Origin: Nocardia coubleae NBRC 108252
Lineage (GTDB): Bacteria; Actinomycetota; Actinomycetes; Mycobacteriales; Mycobacteriaceae
Assembly: GCF_001612805.1 (NCBI RefSeq)
Contig: NZ_BDBD01000011.1
Location: 558,001 to 622,000 of the forward strand
DNA: 64,000 nucleotides
Direction of reading: 5' to 3'
Shown here: positions 25,978 to 34,779 of the stretch, piece after piece
Numbering within the stretch: the stretch's first letter is position 1
How the letters are laid out: each line of letters opens with the position of its first letter
Program-made: the position numbers and the translations under genes
The notes under the pieces: model-generated
The model's input: the letters and a program-made list of their open reading frames with translations, nothing else
What the model was told of the DNA's origin: nothing
Databases searched by the model: none

Positions 25978-27609
25978 TCAGGCGAGCTTCGGTGTGGATC
26001 GTTCGAGAATCGCCGCGGTGTCGATGCCGAGCGGAAGGGTGCCGAAGACGTCGCCACGGTCCCCCGCGAGCCGGGTCCGCAGATACCCGTCGGCGACGGC
26101 CGGATGTCCGTAGCGGACCAGCAGCGAACCCTGCAACACCTGCGCCATCTGCCCGACCACGCGGCGAGCCCGGTACTGCATGGTCTCGAAGTCGCCGAAT
26201 TCCCGCTCGAGGCGAGCGATCGCGGTGTCGAGTTCGGCCGAGGAGCCCGCCGTCGACTTCACCTCGTCCAGGAAGACGCCGAGGGTCTCGGGCTGTTTGG
26301 CCATGGCGCGCAGAGTGTCCAGGGCCGCGACATTGCCCGACCCCTCCCACACCGACATCAGCGGCGCCTCCCGGTACAGCCGTGGCATCCGCGACTCTTC
26401 GACATACCCGTTGCCGCCCAGGCATTCCAGCGCCTCGGCGGCATGAATCGGGCCACGCTTGCAGACGTGGTACTTGGTCACCGCCAGCGAGATCCGGCGC
26501 AGCGTCGAGGCGTGCTCGTCCCCTGCCACCGCGCGGTCGGTAAGCTCGGCCAGCCACAGTCCGGCAAGCGTCGCGGCCTCGGCCTCCACGGCCAGATCGG
26601 TGAGCACGTTGCGCATCAACGGCTGGTCGATGAGGGTCGCGCCGAAGGCGCTGCGGTGCGCGGCGTGATGGGCCGCGTTGGTGATTCCGACCCGCATGCC
26701 CGCGGCGCTGCCGAGAATGCAGTCGAGGCGAGTGAGGTTCACCATCTCGACGATGGTCGGCACGCCCCGGCCCTCGGCACCGACCAGCCAGCCGACGGTG
26801 TCGTCGTACTCGACCTCGCTGCTGGCATTGGAGTGGTTGCCCAGCTTGTCCTTCAGCCGCTGCAGCCGGAACGGGTTGCGCGTGCCGTCGGGAAGCACCC
26901 TGGGCACGAAGAAGCAGGACAGCCCGCCTGCCGCCTGCGCGAGCACCAGGAAGAAGTCCGACATCGGCGCCGAGGTGAACCACTTGTGGCCGGTGATCCG
27001 ATACGAACCGTCGGGTTGGGACACGGCGGTGGTGGTGTTCGCGCGGACGTCGGAGCCGCCCTGCTTCTCGGTCATCGACATTCCCGCGGTGAGGCCGAGT
27101 TTGGTAGTGGGCACCCGCAATTCGGGATCGTAGACCGCACTGGTGAGCAGCGGCTCGTAGCGCGCGGCGAGTTCGGGATTCGCCCGCAGCGCGGGCACCA
27201 CCGCATAGGTCATCGACATCGGGCAACCGTGGCCCGCATCCACCTGCGCCCAGACGCTCATCTTGGCCGCCCGGACCAGGTGCGGAGCCGGGCGGTCGTC
27301 GGCCCACGGCACGGCGTGCAGGCCGAAGCTGATGGCTTTGGTCATCAACTGGTGGTAGCTGGGATCGTAGACGACCTCGTCGACGCGATGACCGTAGCGA
27401 TCATGGGTCTTCAGCACCGGAGGGTGCGCCTCGGCGAGGTCGCCCCACTCCTGCGCCTGCGCGCTGCCCGCCAGCCTGCCGACCTCGTGCAGCTCGTCTA
27501 GGGCGTGGCCGGCATCGGTGCGGTGCAGCGCTTCCAGCACCACCGGGTAGTCGGCCGGGTCGTAGTCGACCAGCGGCGGTACCTGATTCGTCACCTCGTG
27601 GGTTGCCAT
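25978..27609 (-). CDS. AidB-like acyl-CoA dehydrogenase
   Basis: Flavin acyl-CoA dehydrogenase of 543 residues, the length of E. coli AidB rather than the 380-residue classical enzymes. Motifs: MSMTEKQGGSDVRANTT (FAD/substrate region near 190), GHKWFTSAPMSD, FFVPRVLPDG, and LGGNGYVEE with REAPLMSVWEGSGNV near 430. AidB relatives bind FAD and DNA in alkylation stress; other members oxidise branched acyl-CoAs, which fits the crotonase downstream better. The gene starts at ATG 27609 and is divergent from a PaaX-type regulator. Confidence 0.87.
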   Translation of the reverse strand: MATHEVTNQVPPLVDYDPADYPVVLEALHRTDAGHALDELHEVGRLAGSAQAQEWGDLAEAHPPVLKTHDRYGHRVDEVVYDPSYHQLMTKAISFGLHAVPWADDRPAPHLVRAAKMSVWAQVDAGHGCPMSMTYAVVPALRANPELAARYEPLLTSAVYDPELRVPTTKLGLTAGMSMTEKQGGSDVRANTTTAVSQPDGSYRITGHKWFTSAPMSDFFLVLAQAAGGLSCFFVPRVLPDGTRNPFRLQRLKDKLGNHSNASSEVEYDDTVGWLVGAEGRGVPTIVEMVNLTRLDCILGSAAGMRVGITNAAHHAAHRSAFGATLIDQPLMRNVLTDLAVEAEAATLAGLWLAELTDRAVAGDEHASTLRRISLAVTKYHVCKRGPIHAAEALECLGGNGYVEESRMPRLYREAPLMSVWEGSGNVAALDTLRAMAKQPETLGVFLDEVKSTAGSSAELDTAIARLEREFGDFETMQYRARRVVGQMAQVLQGSLLVRYGHPAVADGYLRTRLAGDRGDVFGTLPLGIDTAAILERSTPKLA

Positions 27610-27654
27610 GCTGATCCTTCCGGCAGTGCGTGTCGCGGCTCACTCGCGACCGAT

Positions 27655-27690
27655 ATTGCAAGTTTGCATCGCGTGACGAAAAATTGCAAT
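27655..27690. promoter_or_regulatory. Candidate operator with repeated TTGCA boxes
   Basis: ATTGCAA (27655-27661), TTTGCAT (27663-27669) and the palindrome ATTGCAAT (27683-27690) cluster between the AidB-like operon (start 27609) and the PaaX-type gene (27746). The AT-rich, repeated half-sites are a plausible binding region for the regulator. Confidence 0.4.
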
Positions 27691-27745
27691 GCCTGCTCGA
27701 CGATCCTTGCGCGTACGCGCGCCGCCGACTGGCTACCATCAACCG

Positions 27746-28474
27746 ATGGTGCGGAACTCGCTGCCGCTGCGCCGGCTCACAGCTCGATCGGCGATCCTGA
27801 GCGTCCTGCTCGGCGCACACCCGGCACAAGCATCGGCAGCGACGATCGTGCACATGGCAACTGAACTCGGCCTGCAGGAGTCGACGGTGCGCGCGGCCCT
27901 GACCCGCATGGTGTCGGCGGGCGACCTCGAACGCGACGACGCCACCTACCGGCTCACCCCCAGGCTGCTGAATCGCCAGAAACTGCAGGACCTCGCCCTC
28001 GACCCGATCCTGCGCCCTTACGACGGCGACTGGCGCCTGGCGATCGTCACCACGGGCGCCGAGGCCGCAGCCGAACGTACCCTGCTCCGGGAATCGCTGC
28101 AGACCAACAAGTTCGGCGAGATCCGCGAAGGCGTCTGGGGACGCCCGAACAACTTGGGCACCGCCCAGATCACCGCGGCCCACCGACTGACCTATGTGAC
28201 CGGCCGCCCCGACGACCCCGCCGAACTCGCCACCCGCCTGTTCCACCCCGCCGACTGGGCCGACACCGCGGCGGAACTACTGACGGCCCTGGCCGCCGCC
28301 GACACGATGCGCGACCGTCTCGAAGTGGCAGCAGCGATCGTGCGCCATATCCTGCACGACCCGATCCTGCCCACGGAGTTCCTGCCACAACCGTGGCCCG
28401 GTGCCGACCTGCGCCGCACCTATCGCGAATTCCGCGCGGAATTCACCACTTTCGCCACGACTTTCGTACCGTGA
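27746..28474 (+). CDS. PaaX family transcriptional regulator
   Basis: Repressor of 242 residues similar to PaaX, which senses phenylacetyl-CoA in other bacteria. The N-terminal winged helix contains ATIVHMATELGLQESTVRAALTRMV (about 33-57), followed by the PaaX-type linker (LTPRLLNRQ, then DGDWRLAIVTTGAE) and the C-terminal domain with FREFRAEF-like helices. The ATG at 27746 starts the conserved part. Being divergent from the AidB-like/crotonase operon, it likely represses it in the absence of an acyl-CoA ligand. Confidence 0.85.
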   Translation: MVRNSLPLRRLTARSAILSVLLGAHPAQASAATIVHMATELGLQESTVRAALTRMVSAGDLERDDATYRLTPRLLNRQKLQDLALDPILRPYDGDWRLAIVTTGAEAAAERTLLRESLQTNKFGEIREGVWGRPNNLGTAQITAAHRLTYVTGRPDDPAELATRLFHPADWADTAAELLTALAAADTMRDRLEVAAAIVRHILHDPILPTEFLPQPWPGADLRRTYREFRAEFTTFATTFVP

Positions 28475-28695
28475 CACGCGCCCATCTGCGCGAATTGCAT
28501 CGGCCAGTGGTCCCCGGACCGCGGTGTGCAGCGCCATGGAACCGGCGTCGAACTTGCGTGCTGGGGCGACGTATCCCGGGGCGACGATGTCGGCGGCGGT
28601 GCAGTGGAAGGTGTCGTACAGACTGGCAGATCAACGCCGCGACGCGGGCGCGGCGATTCGGTCGAACGTCAGCCCGCCGGAGTTCGTGGAAGTAC

Positions 28696-29643
28696 TCATC
28701 TACCAGTTGGTCCGGTGCCGAGAAGGTGCTCGAGGACCGAACCGGGTGGGACCGTGTCGTATTTGTAGCTCAGCTTTTGCAGCGGCGCGGCCGTGAGAAT
28801 CGCGTCCACGGTTGCGGGGTTCCACGGCTGCATCATCTCCAGTTGCAGCAGATGCGCCGCCGACGACGACAGCCGGGGTGTGCTGTCCCACTGGCCCCGG
28901 ACTTCCGGGACGAGGGCCCGCAACACCTCGAAGACCCGGTGGTAGAGAAAGTAGTCGGGCAGGTCGTCGTAGGCGTCCCACCATGCCTGCAACGCAAGAT
29001 ACTGCAGGGTGATCAGGGGGGTTCGGGAATGGGAGGCGATGAACCAGTTGGCGATCTGGCGCTTTGTCCAGCTGGGAAAGACGGTGCCGGACCGGAGGTA
29101 ACGGTGTAGCTGCGCATCGAGGTTGCTGCCGAGCCAGACGGTGGCGTCGAACCAGATACCGCCGTGCTCGGCGAGCAGTCGGGTGCGCAGGTAGTCGGAA
29201 AAGTGCGCGGGCCGTGACTGTTCCACCACCGTGGCGATGCGGTCGGGAATATCGACGAGATCGCGTGCCGAAGCACCATCGAGCACCCGCAGGTGCGGGT
29301 AGAAGCGCCGGATCTGCGCGATACACGCCTGCACCAACGGTGGTGCGGTGTCCACCGGTTGGTTCCAATAGGTGAAGACGCGATCCGATGGCACCGGCGT
29401 CCTGGCATACGGCCCGGCGAAACGGACCTGCCAGCGCGCCATGATCGGCGGCCTGGCCGGCAGACCCGCCGCGACCCGCAACCGGGGCAACTGCGGCCCG
29501 AGCAGCTCCAGCACCCGCCAATAGGTGGCGTAGGCAGCGTCGAGATCGAGAGTCTCGTCGAACTTCGCCGAACGCTCCAGTTGAGTCCGCAGCCCAGTCG
29601 CGACCCGATCGAGGTCGCGCTGCTGTCGACGGAGTGTGGACAT
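28696..29643 (-). CDS. Capsular polysaccharide-type glycosyltransferase
   Basis: Glycosyltransferase of 315 residues of the capsular polysaccharide synthesis (GT32-like, mannosyl/galactosyltransferase) type. The family core is clear: FTYWNQPVDTAPPLVQACI (about 90-110), HLRVLDGASA, and the donor-binding segment HFSDYLRTRLLAEHGGIWFDATVWL (about 148-172) with the DxD-like acidic pair. It ends near KYDTVPPGSVLEHLLG. The ATG at 29643 is preferred. It lies 75 bases downstream of the MFS_2 gene and near the lectin-glycosidase gene, all on the minus strand, suggesting a glycan unit. Confidence 0.8.
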   Translation of the reverse strand: MSTLRRQQRDLDRVATGLRTQLERSAKFDETLDLDAAYATYWRVLELLGPQLPRLRVAAGLPARPPIMARWQVRFAGPYARTPVPSDRVFTYWNQPVDTAPPLVQACIAQIRRFYPHLRVLDGASARDLVDIPDRIATVVEQSRPAHFSDYLRTRLLAEHGGIWFDATVWLGSNLDAQLHRYLRSGTVFPSWTKRQIANWFIASHSRTPLITLQYLALQAWWDAYDDLPDYFLYHRVFEVLRALVPEVRGQWDSTPRLSSSAAHLLQLEMMQPWNPATVDAILTAAPLQKLSYKYDTVPPGSVLEHLLGTGPTGR

Positions 29644-29718
29644 GGGTCCGAGGGTACTGCCGGGCGAAAACACATCCCCCGCCTTACGGGCGGGTCTCTT
29701 GGTCCGAAGTCGCTCCGG

Positions 29719-31107
29719 TCAGGACGGGAAAAGTGGATATTCGTCAGCCGTTGGTGCGGGACTCGTGACTGGGGAACTATCTGGAGATCGTGCCGGTACC
29801 CGGTCGACACGCGCCAAGAAGAACAGACTCACCGCCACCAAAACCGCAGGAAGCACCGACATGCCCACGGTGACTCCGATGAGCGCGGTGCCCGACTGCG
29901 CGACGGTGACCCCGGCGGGCGAGGCGACGAACCCGGACGCCGCGAGAACCAGCAGGTAGAGGCCCGGACCCACAGCCATGCCGAGGGTCTCGCCCGCCGT
30001 CCACAGGCCCGAGAGGACGCCACCATCGTCGCGTCCGGTCTGTGCTGAGCGCTCATCGATCAGATCGGGCAGGATCGAGTACGAAAAGGTTTGAGTCCCC
30101 GCGTATCCGATTCCCGCCACGCTGATCGCGACGAACACCCAGGCTCCCGGGTATACCGCCGCCGCGGACAGCACCGATGCGCCACCGACCACCAGAATCG
30201 ACGCGACCATGAACGCACGGAGTTTGCCCCACCTCCGCCCCGGCAGCGACCACAGGGGCATCACGACGAGCGCCGGTGCGATGTAGGCGAAGAACACCGG
30301 CACTATCGCTGCGGCGTCGCCCAGAACATAGGTGGCGAAATACTGTGCACCGGCGAGCATGACCGAGCCCGCGAGAGTCTGAACAATAAAGGCCACCAAG
30401 ACAATCCGGTATCGGCTGTGTTCACGAAGAACCGCCAACACCGGCGGAACCCCGCGCGAGGCGTCGGTCTCTGCGACGGAGCGCTGCCTTCGTGCCGGTC
30501 GCGCCGCTGTGGCGGACGCCAACGACATCCCGGTTGCGATCACCGCGCCGGCCGTCACCGCCATCGCGGCGTACCCGGCGCTACCGCCGACAGCGTCGCG
30601 GATCGCCGGGCCTCCCGCGCCGAGCGCGAGGGTCGCGAGCGCGACCACCGCGATGCGGGTGGCGACGAGGCGGGTGCGTTCGTGGTGGTCGGGCGTGAGG
30701 TCAGCCGGAAGGGCGACATACGGGACCTGGAAGCACGAATACGCGATCGCGGTGGCAGTGAACGTGACCAGGACCCAGATCGCCCCTACCGTCGGTGTCA
30801 CCGACGGCGGGACACAGAACATCAGGACGAACGCCGGCACGATCGCCACGGTGCCCAGCCACATCAACCGGGTCCGGGACCCGGTGGCCGCCGCGTCAGC
30901 GTCACTCCGGGCGCCGATCACCGGATTGAGACCGATGTCCACGACCTTCGGCGCGACCACGACCACCGCGGCAAGGAGCGGGCTCACCGCGAGCGAGTCC
31001 GTCAAGTAGTACGCCAGCACCAGACCCGGGAGCACGCTGAACCCGCCGGTTCCCAGACCACCCGCGGCGAATCCGGCGACGATGCGGTGCGGGAGCCGAA
31101 AGGACAT
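29719..31107 (-). CDS. MFS_2 (glycoside/cation symporter-like) transporter
   Basis: Integral membrane protein of 462 residues with about 12 helices of the MFS_2 type (melibiose/glucuronide carrier-like): an N-terminal VVAPKVVDIGLNPVIGARSD segment carrying the family's conserved Asp/Pro, and FQVPYVALPADLTPD after helix 4, the MFS_2 signature. Central loop residues are basic (ARPARRQRS). Such carriers import sugars or related molecules with cations; lipid (MFSD2) or other substrates are also known. The neighbours (glycosyltransferase, secreted glycosidase-lectin) make a sugar substrate plausible. Confidence 0.85.
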   Translation of the reverse strand: MSFRLPHRIVAGFAAGGLGTGGFSVLPGLVLAYYLTDSLAVSPLLAAVVVVAPKVVDIGLNPVIGARSDADAAATGSRTRLMWLGTVAIVPAFVLMFCVPPSVTPTVGAIWVLVTFTATAIAYSCFQVPYVALPADLTPDHHERTRLVATRIAVVALATLALGAGGPAIRDAVGGSAGYAAMAVTAGAVIATGMSLASATAARPARRQRSVAETDASRGVPPVLAVLREHSRYRIVLVAFIVQTLAGSVMLAGAQYFATYVLGDAAAIVPVFFAYIAPALVVMPLWSLPGRRWGKLRAFMVASILVVGGASVLSAAAVYPGAWVFVAISVAGIGYAGTQTFSYSILPDLIDERSAQTGRDDGGVLSGLWTAGETLGMAVGPGLYLLVLAASGFVASPAGVTVAQSGTALIGVTVGMSVLPAVLVAVSLFFLARVDRVPARSPDSSPVTSPAPTADEYPLFPS

Positions 31108-31184
31108 GGCGGCGAGCGTAGATTCTCTTAGTCAATTGCTCAAGTCAAATGACCCTGTTTGCCCGAGATACACCTCGTCGGCGG

Positions 31185-32690
31185 TTATCCTTGTGCCGTT
31201 CCCGTGGACCAGGTGATCGACCCTCCGTCGTTGCGGTAGAGCACCAGATTGCCGGTGTCCTCCAAGACCAACGTCGACGGGCCCTGGGTCCACGTCCTCG
31301 ACGACCACGCCGCGGCCCCGCTTCCGGTGTACAGGACCAGGTTGCCGTCGTTCTGGTTGACCAGATTCTCTCCGTTCGTCGTCGCGGTGGACCACAGCAC
31401 TTCCCCGCTGGTCCGATAAAGCACCAGGTTGCCATCACCTTGTAGCCACAGCTCGTAGAGTCCGTTGCGGGACCGGAGCGCGGACGCGCGGGGCAGGGTC
31501 GCGCCCGCTGCCAACCGCTCGGGCCAACTCGGGACCGGCGTGACACCGTCACCACGCAGGGCCGCGCTGACATCGGCGGTGATCGGCTCCTTGCTCGCCA
31601 TCGTCGTGGTGACCAGGCCGAAGTGGCACTCGGGATCATCGGCGGCGGTGCAGCGATCACGGTAGGAGTACACGATCAGCGGACCCGCATATGGCAGCGC
31701 ACGCCACATCCGGACGCCCTGCACGAGGTACTCGCTGACGGTGCTCGCGCTCGGGATGGCTGCGAGTCCGGCTGTCGGATAGCCGAATTCGGTAGCCCAC
31801 ACCTTCTTCGCGGTGTCGCCGTGGCGAACCATCACCGAGTGCACCAGGGCGAGCTCACCACACGGCATGGCCTCCGAGGGTGGCCCGAACATATTCCACC
31901 AACGATTGACACATTCGGGGTCGGCAGGACCTTTGCCCGAATTCCACGCCGGATACGGGTGGTGCGCGACAGCATCGAAATAGTTGCGATACCCACGGCT
32001 GTACGCCCAGTCCAACCAGACCGACGGCGCGTTCGGATTGGTCCCACCCTGCACCGTCCCCGCCCCCGACGCCCCGGCCAGAACAACACACCCGGGACAG
32101 CGCGCCTTCACTCGCGGGTAGGCGAGTTTGACGAGCTGCCAGTAACGCGCTTTGCGGTCGCCGACGAAGTTGGCGAAGTTCACGAAGTTCGGTTCGTTCC
32201 AGATCTCGTAGGCCTGGACCTTGCCGCCGAAGTGCGCGACCGTGCGATCCACGATCGAGGTCCAGTCCTGGTCGCGGGTCGGGAACCACTTGTCGCCGCT
32301 GTGACCGCCGTTCGCCCACGGCGGCGCGTAGGCGAGGACGAGCAGAACCCGCATTCCGCGGGCGGCGGCGGCATCCACGACCGGGTCCAACCGGTCCCAC
32401 CGCAACGGCGCCCCACGAGCCGGTTCGACAGACCACCAGTCGAGGTCGAGGCGCAGCACCGGAACCTTGGGCGACACCGCGGACTGCATGGCGGACAGAC
32501 GCCGCACGATGTCCGCACCGTCACCTGAGCCTTCCGCGAAGCCGACATCGGCGGACGTGAAGGAATCGGCGGGCGCTGCCATCGCCGGGCCGGGCACAGC
32601 CGCCATCACCGACAGCGTGCTCGCGACCAACGCGAGCACCGTATTCCCGACGCGAATTCGTCCGAGCAGGGCGAGAATCGATGTCTTCAT
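31185..32690 (-). CDS. Secreted clan-A glycosidase fused to bulb-type mannose lectin
   Basis: Exported two-domain protein of 501 residues. A long signal peptide (1-38, ending AMA-A) is followed by a TIM-barrel glycosidase of the GH39/GH5 clan-A type: acid/base Glu166 in WNEP and nucleophile Glu301 in ATEFG lie at the ends of strands 4 and 7. The C-terminal part (about 395-501) is a bulb-type lectin with three repeats; QGDGNLVLY and QNDGNLVLY match the mannose-binding QxDxNxVxY motif and the third (EDTGNLVLY) is degenerate. It probably binds and cuts mannose-containing glycans outside the cell. Confidence 0.88.
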   Translation of the reverse strand: MKTSILALLGRIRVGNTVLALVASTLSVMAAVPGPAMAAPADSFTSADVGFAEGSGDGADIVRRLSAMQSAVSPKVPVLRLDLDWWSVEPARGAPLRWDRLDPVVDAAAARGMRVLLVLAYAPPWANGGHSGDKWFPTRDQDWTSIVDRTVAHFGGKVQAYEIWNEPNFVNFANFVGDRKARYWQLVKLAYPRVKARCPGCVVLAGASGAGTVQGGTNPNAPSVWLDWAYSRGYRNYFDAVAHHPYPAWNSGKGPADPECVNRWWNMFGPPSEAMPCGELALVHSVMVRHGDTAKKVWATEFGYPTAGLAAIPSASTVSEYLVQGVRMWRALPYAGPLIVYSYRDRCTAADDPECHFGLVTTTMASKEPITADVSAALRGDGVTPVPSWPERLAAGATLPRASALRSRNGLYELWLQGDGNLVLYRTSGEVLWSTATTNGENLVNQNDGNLVLYTGSGAAAWSSRTWTQGPSTLVLEDTGNLVLYRNDGGSITWSTGTAQG

Positions 32691-33052
32691 CCAGAAGGCC
32701 CTTCTGTATGAAATCTTCGCGATCGATGCGTGTGCTGTAGTGTGCGCCGACTCTCACGAATGCCCCGAATGACACGCCGTCAACGAGGTTTCGTCACCCA
32801 GTCCGGTCTTCGTCCTCGGTTTCGACCCTGATTGCCGATCAGCCTGCCGTTCCCGGCGCAGCCACCGAACAGCAGGTACAAACCGGGGTAGGTGAAGCCG
32901 ACCATGGCCAGCCCGGATTCGGGTCTGCCCGGCAGGGGCGCGACTACGGTGTGGGCTCAGCGACCTTCGGCGGGCACGATCAGGCCTGCGTCCGGATCTA
33001 CAGAGCAGTCGCGAATGCGCCGGTGACACAACACCATCGAATACGGTTGCTC
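32691..33052. other. Intergenic stretch upstream of the lectin-glycosidase
   Basis: About 360 bases. The promoter of the secreted glycosidase should lie in the first 100 bases (AT-rich around 32700-32740). The rest holds no supported gene; a hydrophobic minus-strand frame near 32860-32960 lacks a start and is probably noise or a remnant. Confidence 0.4.
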
Positions 33053-33229
33053 ATGTTTCCCATGTGGCGCAACGCGTATGTCAGGACGGCGCTTCAACAA
33101 ATGCCCTGGCGTATCGCCGTTCGCGGGTTGGCGAGTTGGATCGCGACGGTCTGGGCCGTGGCGGTGATTGTCAGGCTCGCGGTCACGGTCGTCTCGGGCT
33201 CCTTCGCAGCGCGCTCCACGACATCATGA
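33053..33229 (+). CDS. Possible small membrane protein
   Basis: A 58-codon frame with one good hydrophobic helix (GLASWIATVWAVAVIVRLAVTVV) after a basic, Trp-containing N terminus (MFPMWRNAYVRTALQQMPWR). No clear ribosome binding site precedes the ATG, and no family is recognised. It could be a real single-pass peptide or chance. Confidence 0.3.
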   Translation: MFPMWRNAYVRTALQQMPWRIAVRGLASWIATVWAVAVIVRLAVTVVSGSFAARSTTS

Positions 33230-33270
33230 GTCCCCTCACCGCCTGCCCCACTGTGGCGACACGACGAAGT

Positions 33271-33864
33271 TCAGTCGGGCAAATAGCGGATCGGGACAGC
33301 GCGCTCGAGCCCAGCTGCCTCGAGTTCATCGAGGCTGAACACCTGGTTCGCTCGATCGCCGAGTAGACCGCCCAGGAGCAGGTCGAGCAATTCGCGATGC
33401 TTCGCCCGCGAGGCGTCCACTGCCGCACGCAGTTCGAACACGAACTCCCGGTGCGCTTCACCGATCCCGAGTTGGTCCAACTCTTTCAGCAGTGATCCCG
33501 CCACGAAGTAACCGTCCCACGGGGTTCCGGTGCGCTGCAACGACTCCACAGTGTCGAGCAGTAGGCCGTGCACATACTGGTTGCGGCCGCAGCCGACGCT
33601 CTGGCGTGAGGTCGGCAGATCCAGCTCGAACAACCCGCACAGCCCAACGAAGTAGGCGCGGCGTTCCTCGGCCAACCACCGCGGATTACGTTCGTCGGTA
33701 ACGACATCGACATAAGCATCACGAAGCTCACCCACCCCGAACCGCGTCGGCGGGTTCGGTACCAAGCTCGCGTAGTCCTCATCCGGCACCACCATGCCAT
33801 TGTCGTGGAACCACCCCACTGCCGCGATACGAACGATCGTCAAAGACCCAACCCCGGCACCCAC
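33271..33864 (-). CDS. Hypothetical helical protein
   Basis: A 197-residue protein without a recognised family. It is mostly helical (FELRAAVDASRAKHRELLDLLLGGLLG, about 143-169) with a Trp/Cys-containing middle part (LCGLFELDLPTSRQ, then GCGRNQYVHGLLLDTVESLQR). Codon use is that of a normal gene. The GTG at 33864 is used; an ATG at residue 24 (MVVPDEDYASLVP) is an equally good start. It is divergent from the DUF385 gene at 33933. Confidence 0.6.
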   Translation of the reverse strand: MGAGVGSLTIVRIAAVGWFHDNGMVVPDEDYASLVPNPPTRFGVGELRDAYVDVVTDERNPRWLAEERRAYFVGLCGLFELDLPTSRQSVGCGRNQYVHGLLLDTVESLQRTGTPWDGYFVAGSLLKELDQLGIGEAHREFVFELRAAVDASRAKHRELLDLLLGGLLGDRANQVFSLDELEAAGLERAVPIRYLPD

Positions 33865-33932
33865 ATCGAAGCCCCCATGTCGTCGACACCACGACGTCCA
33901 CCGCTGACGGCCTCGCGTCGTAGCATGTGCTC

Positions 33933-34334
33933 ATGGGGAGTACAGCCGAACGACCGGCGGGGACCTTGCTGCTGTGGAAGGTGATCGGACCGCCGACGAA
34001 ATTGCTGGCACCGATCAGCCCGTGGTGGGTAGTGATCGAAACCATCGGCCGCCGCAGCGGACTACCGCGGCGAATCCCGTTGGCTCGTGGGCCTCGCGAC
34101 GGCGACACGCTGCTTTTGCTGGCTGTGCACGGGCGAGCCGCGGACTGGGTCCGCAATATCGAAGCCGACCCGCGCGTACGGATCAAGATCGGCTGGCGAT
34201 GGCGCTCGGGGCAGGCGAGCGTCCATGAGTTGACCGAAGCCGAGTTGGCCCGGTTCAACGCCTACGCCCGCTCAGCGCAACGAATCTTCGCTATCGACGA
34301 AACCGCGGTAGCCGTCCACGTCCAGCTGAACTGA
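33933..34334 (+). CDS. DUF385/Ddn-like F420-type nitroreductase family protein
   Basis: A 133-residue protein of the nitroreductase/deazaflavin-dependent (Ddn, DUF385) split-barrel family found in F420-using actinobacteria. The signature is VVIETIGRRSGLPRRIPLARGPRDGDTLLLLA, then GRAADWVRNIEADPRVRI (about 70-88), close to the consensus WxxNLxAxPxVxV. It probably binds F420 and reduces a small molecule, or acts in antioxidant defence. The ATG at 33933 is preferred to the GTG two codons earlier. Confidence 0.82.
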   Translation: MGSTAERPAGTLLLWKVIGPPTKLLAPISPWWVVIETIGRRSGLPRRIPLARGPRDGDTLLLLAVHGRAADWVRNIEADPRVRIKIGWRWRSGQASVHELTEAELARFNAYARSAQRIFAIDETAVAVHVQLN

Positions 34335-34457
34335 CCCGGACATCCGAGCTTCCTCTCCGCCCAGCAACTCCCCGACGCACCCGTACGCATCGTGCGCGGC
34401 GATTCCGCGTACCGCGGTCGACAAGTTGCCGGGGATCGCCGGTGCGGCGTCCTGAGC

Positions 34458-34640
34458 TCAGCTCGGCTCGATCAGGCTGTCCGGCCCGGGGTAGACCAGG
34501 CTCTCGTGCCCGTCATCGAAACGCACCACGTACGGGGGTTCACCATCCCTCCCGCGGACTTCGAGGATCTCGCCCCGGCGATCCCGCATGCCCACAGCGC
34601 GGCTGTTGACAACCAGATGGTCTCCGACGTTCGCATGCAT
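34458..34640 (-). CDS. DUF1918 domain protein
   Basis: A 60-residue SH3-like beta-barrel protein. It matches the actinobacterial DUF1918 pattern from end to end: VGDHLVVNSRAVG at the start, then RRGEILEVRGRDGEPPYVVRF and DDGHESLVYPGPDS. These short proteins are very common in mycobacteria and Nocardia; their function is unknown. Confidence 0.85.
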   Translation of the reverse strand: MHANVGDHLVVNSRAVGMRDRRGEILEVRGRDGEPPYVVRFDDGHESLVYPGPDSLIEPS

Positions 34641-34779
34641 CGAGCAACCTCCCTGAGCAGTCGTTGTACGCCAGCCGAGTAGTCACAACGGTTCACAGTA
34701 TGAGCTGCCGGTCAGCAACCATTGGCGCCGAACAGATACCAGGCCGATGACAATCTGCCGCCACGGGCCGGTGGCACTG

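Noticed and set aside
25956..26057. N-terminal extension of the AurF-like pseudogene
   Set aside because: It overlaps the end of the AidB-like gene and lacks family character; the ATG at 25955 has AAGGAG.
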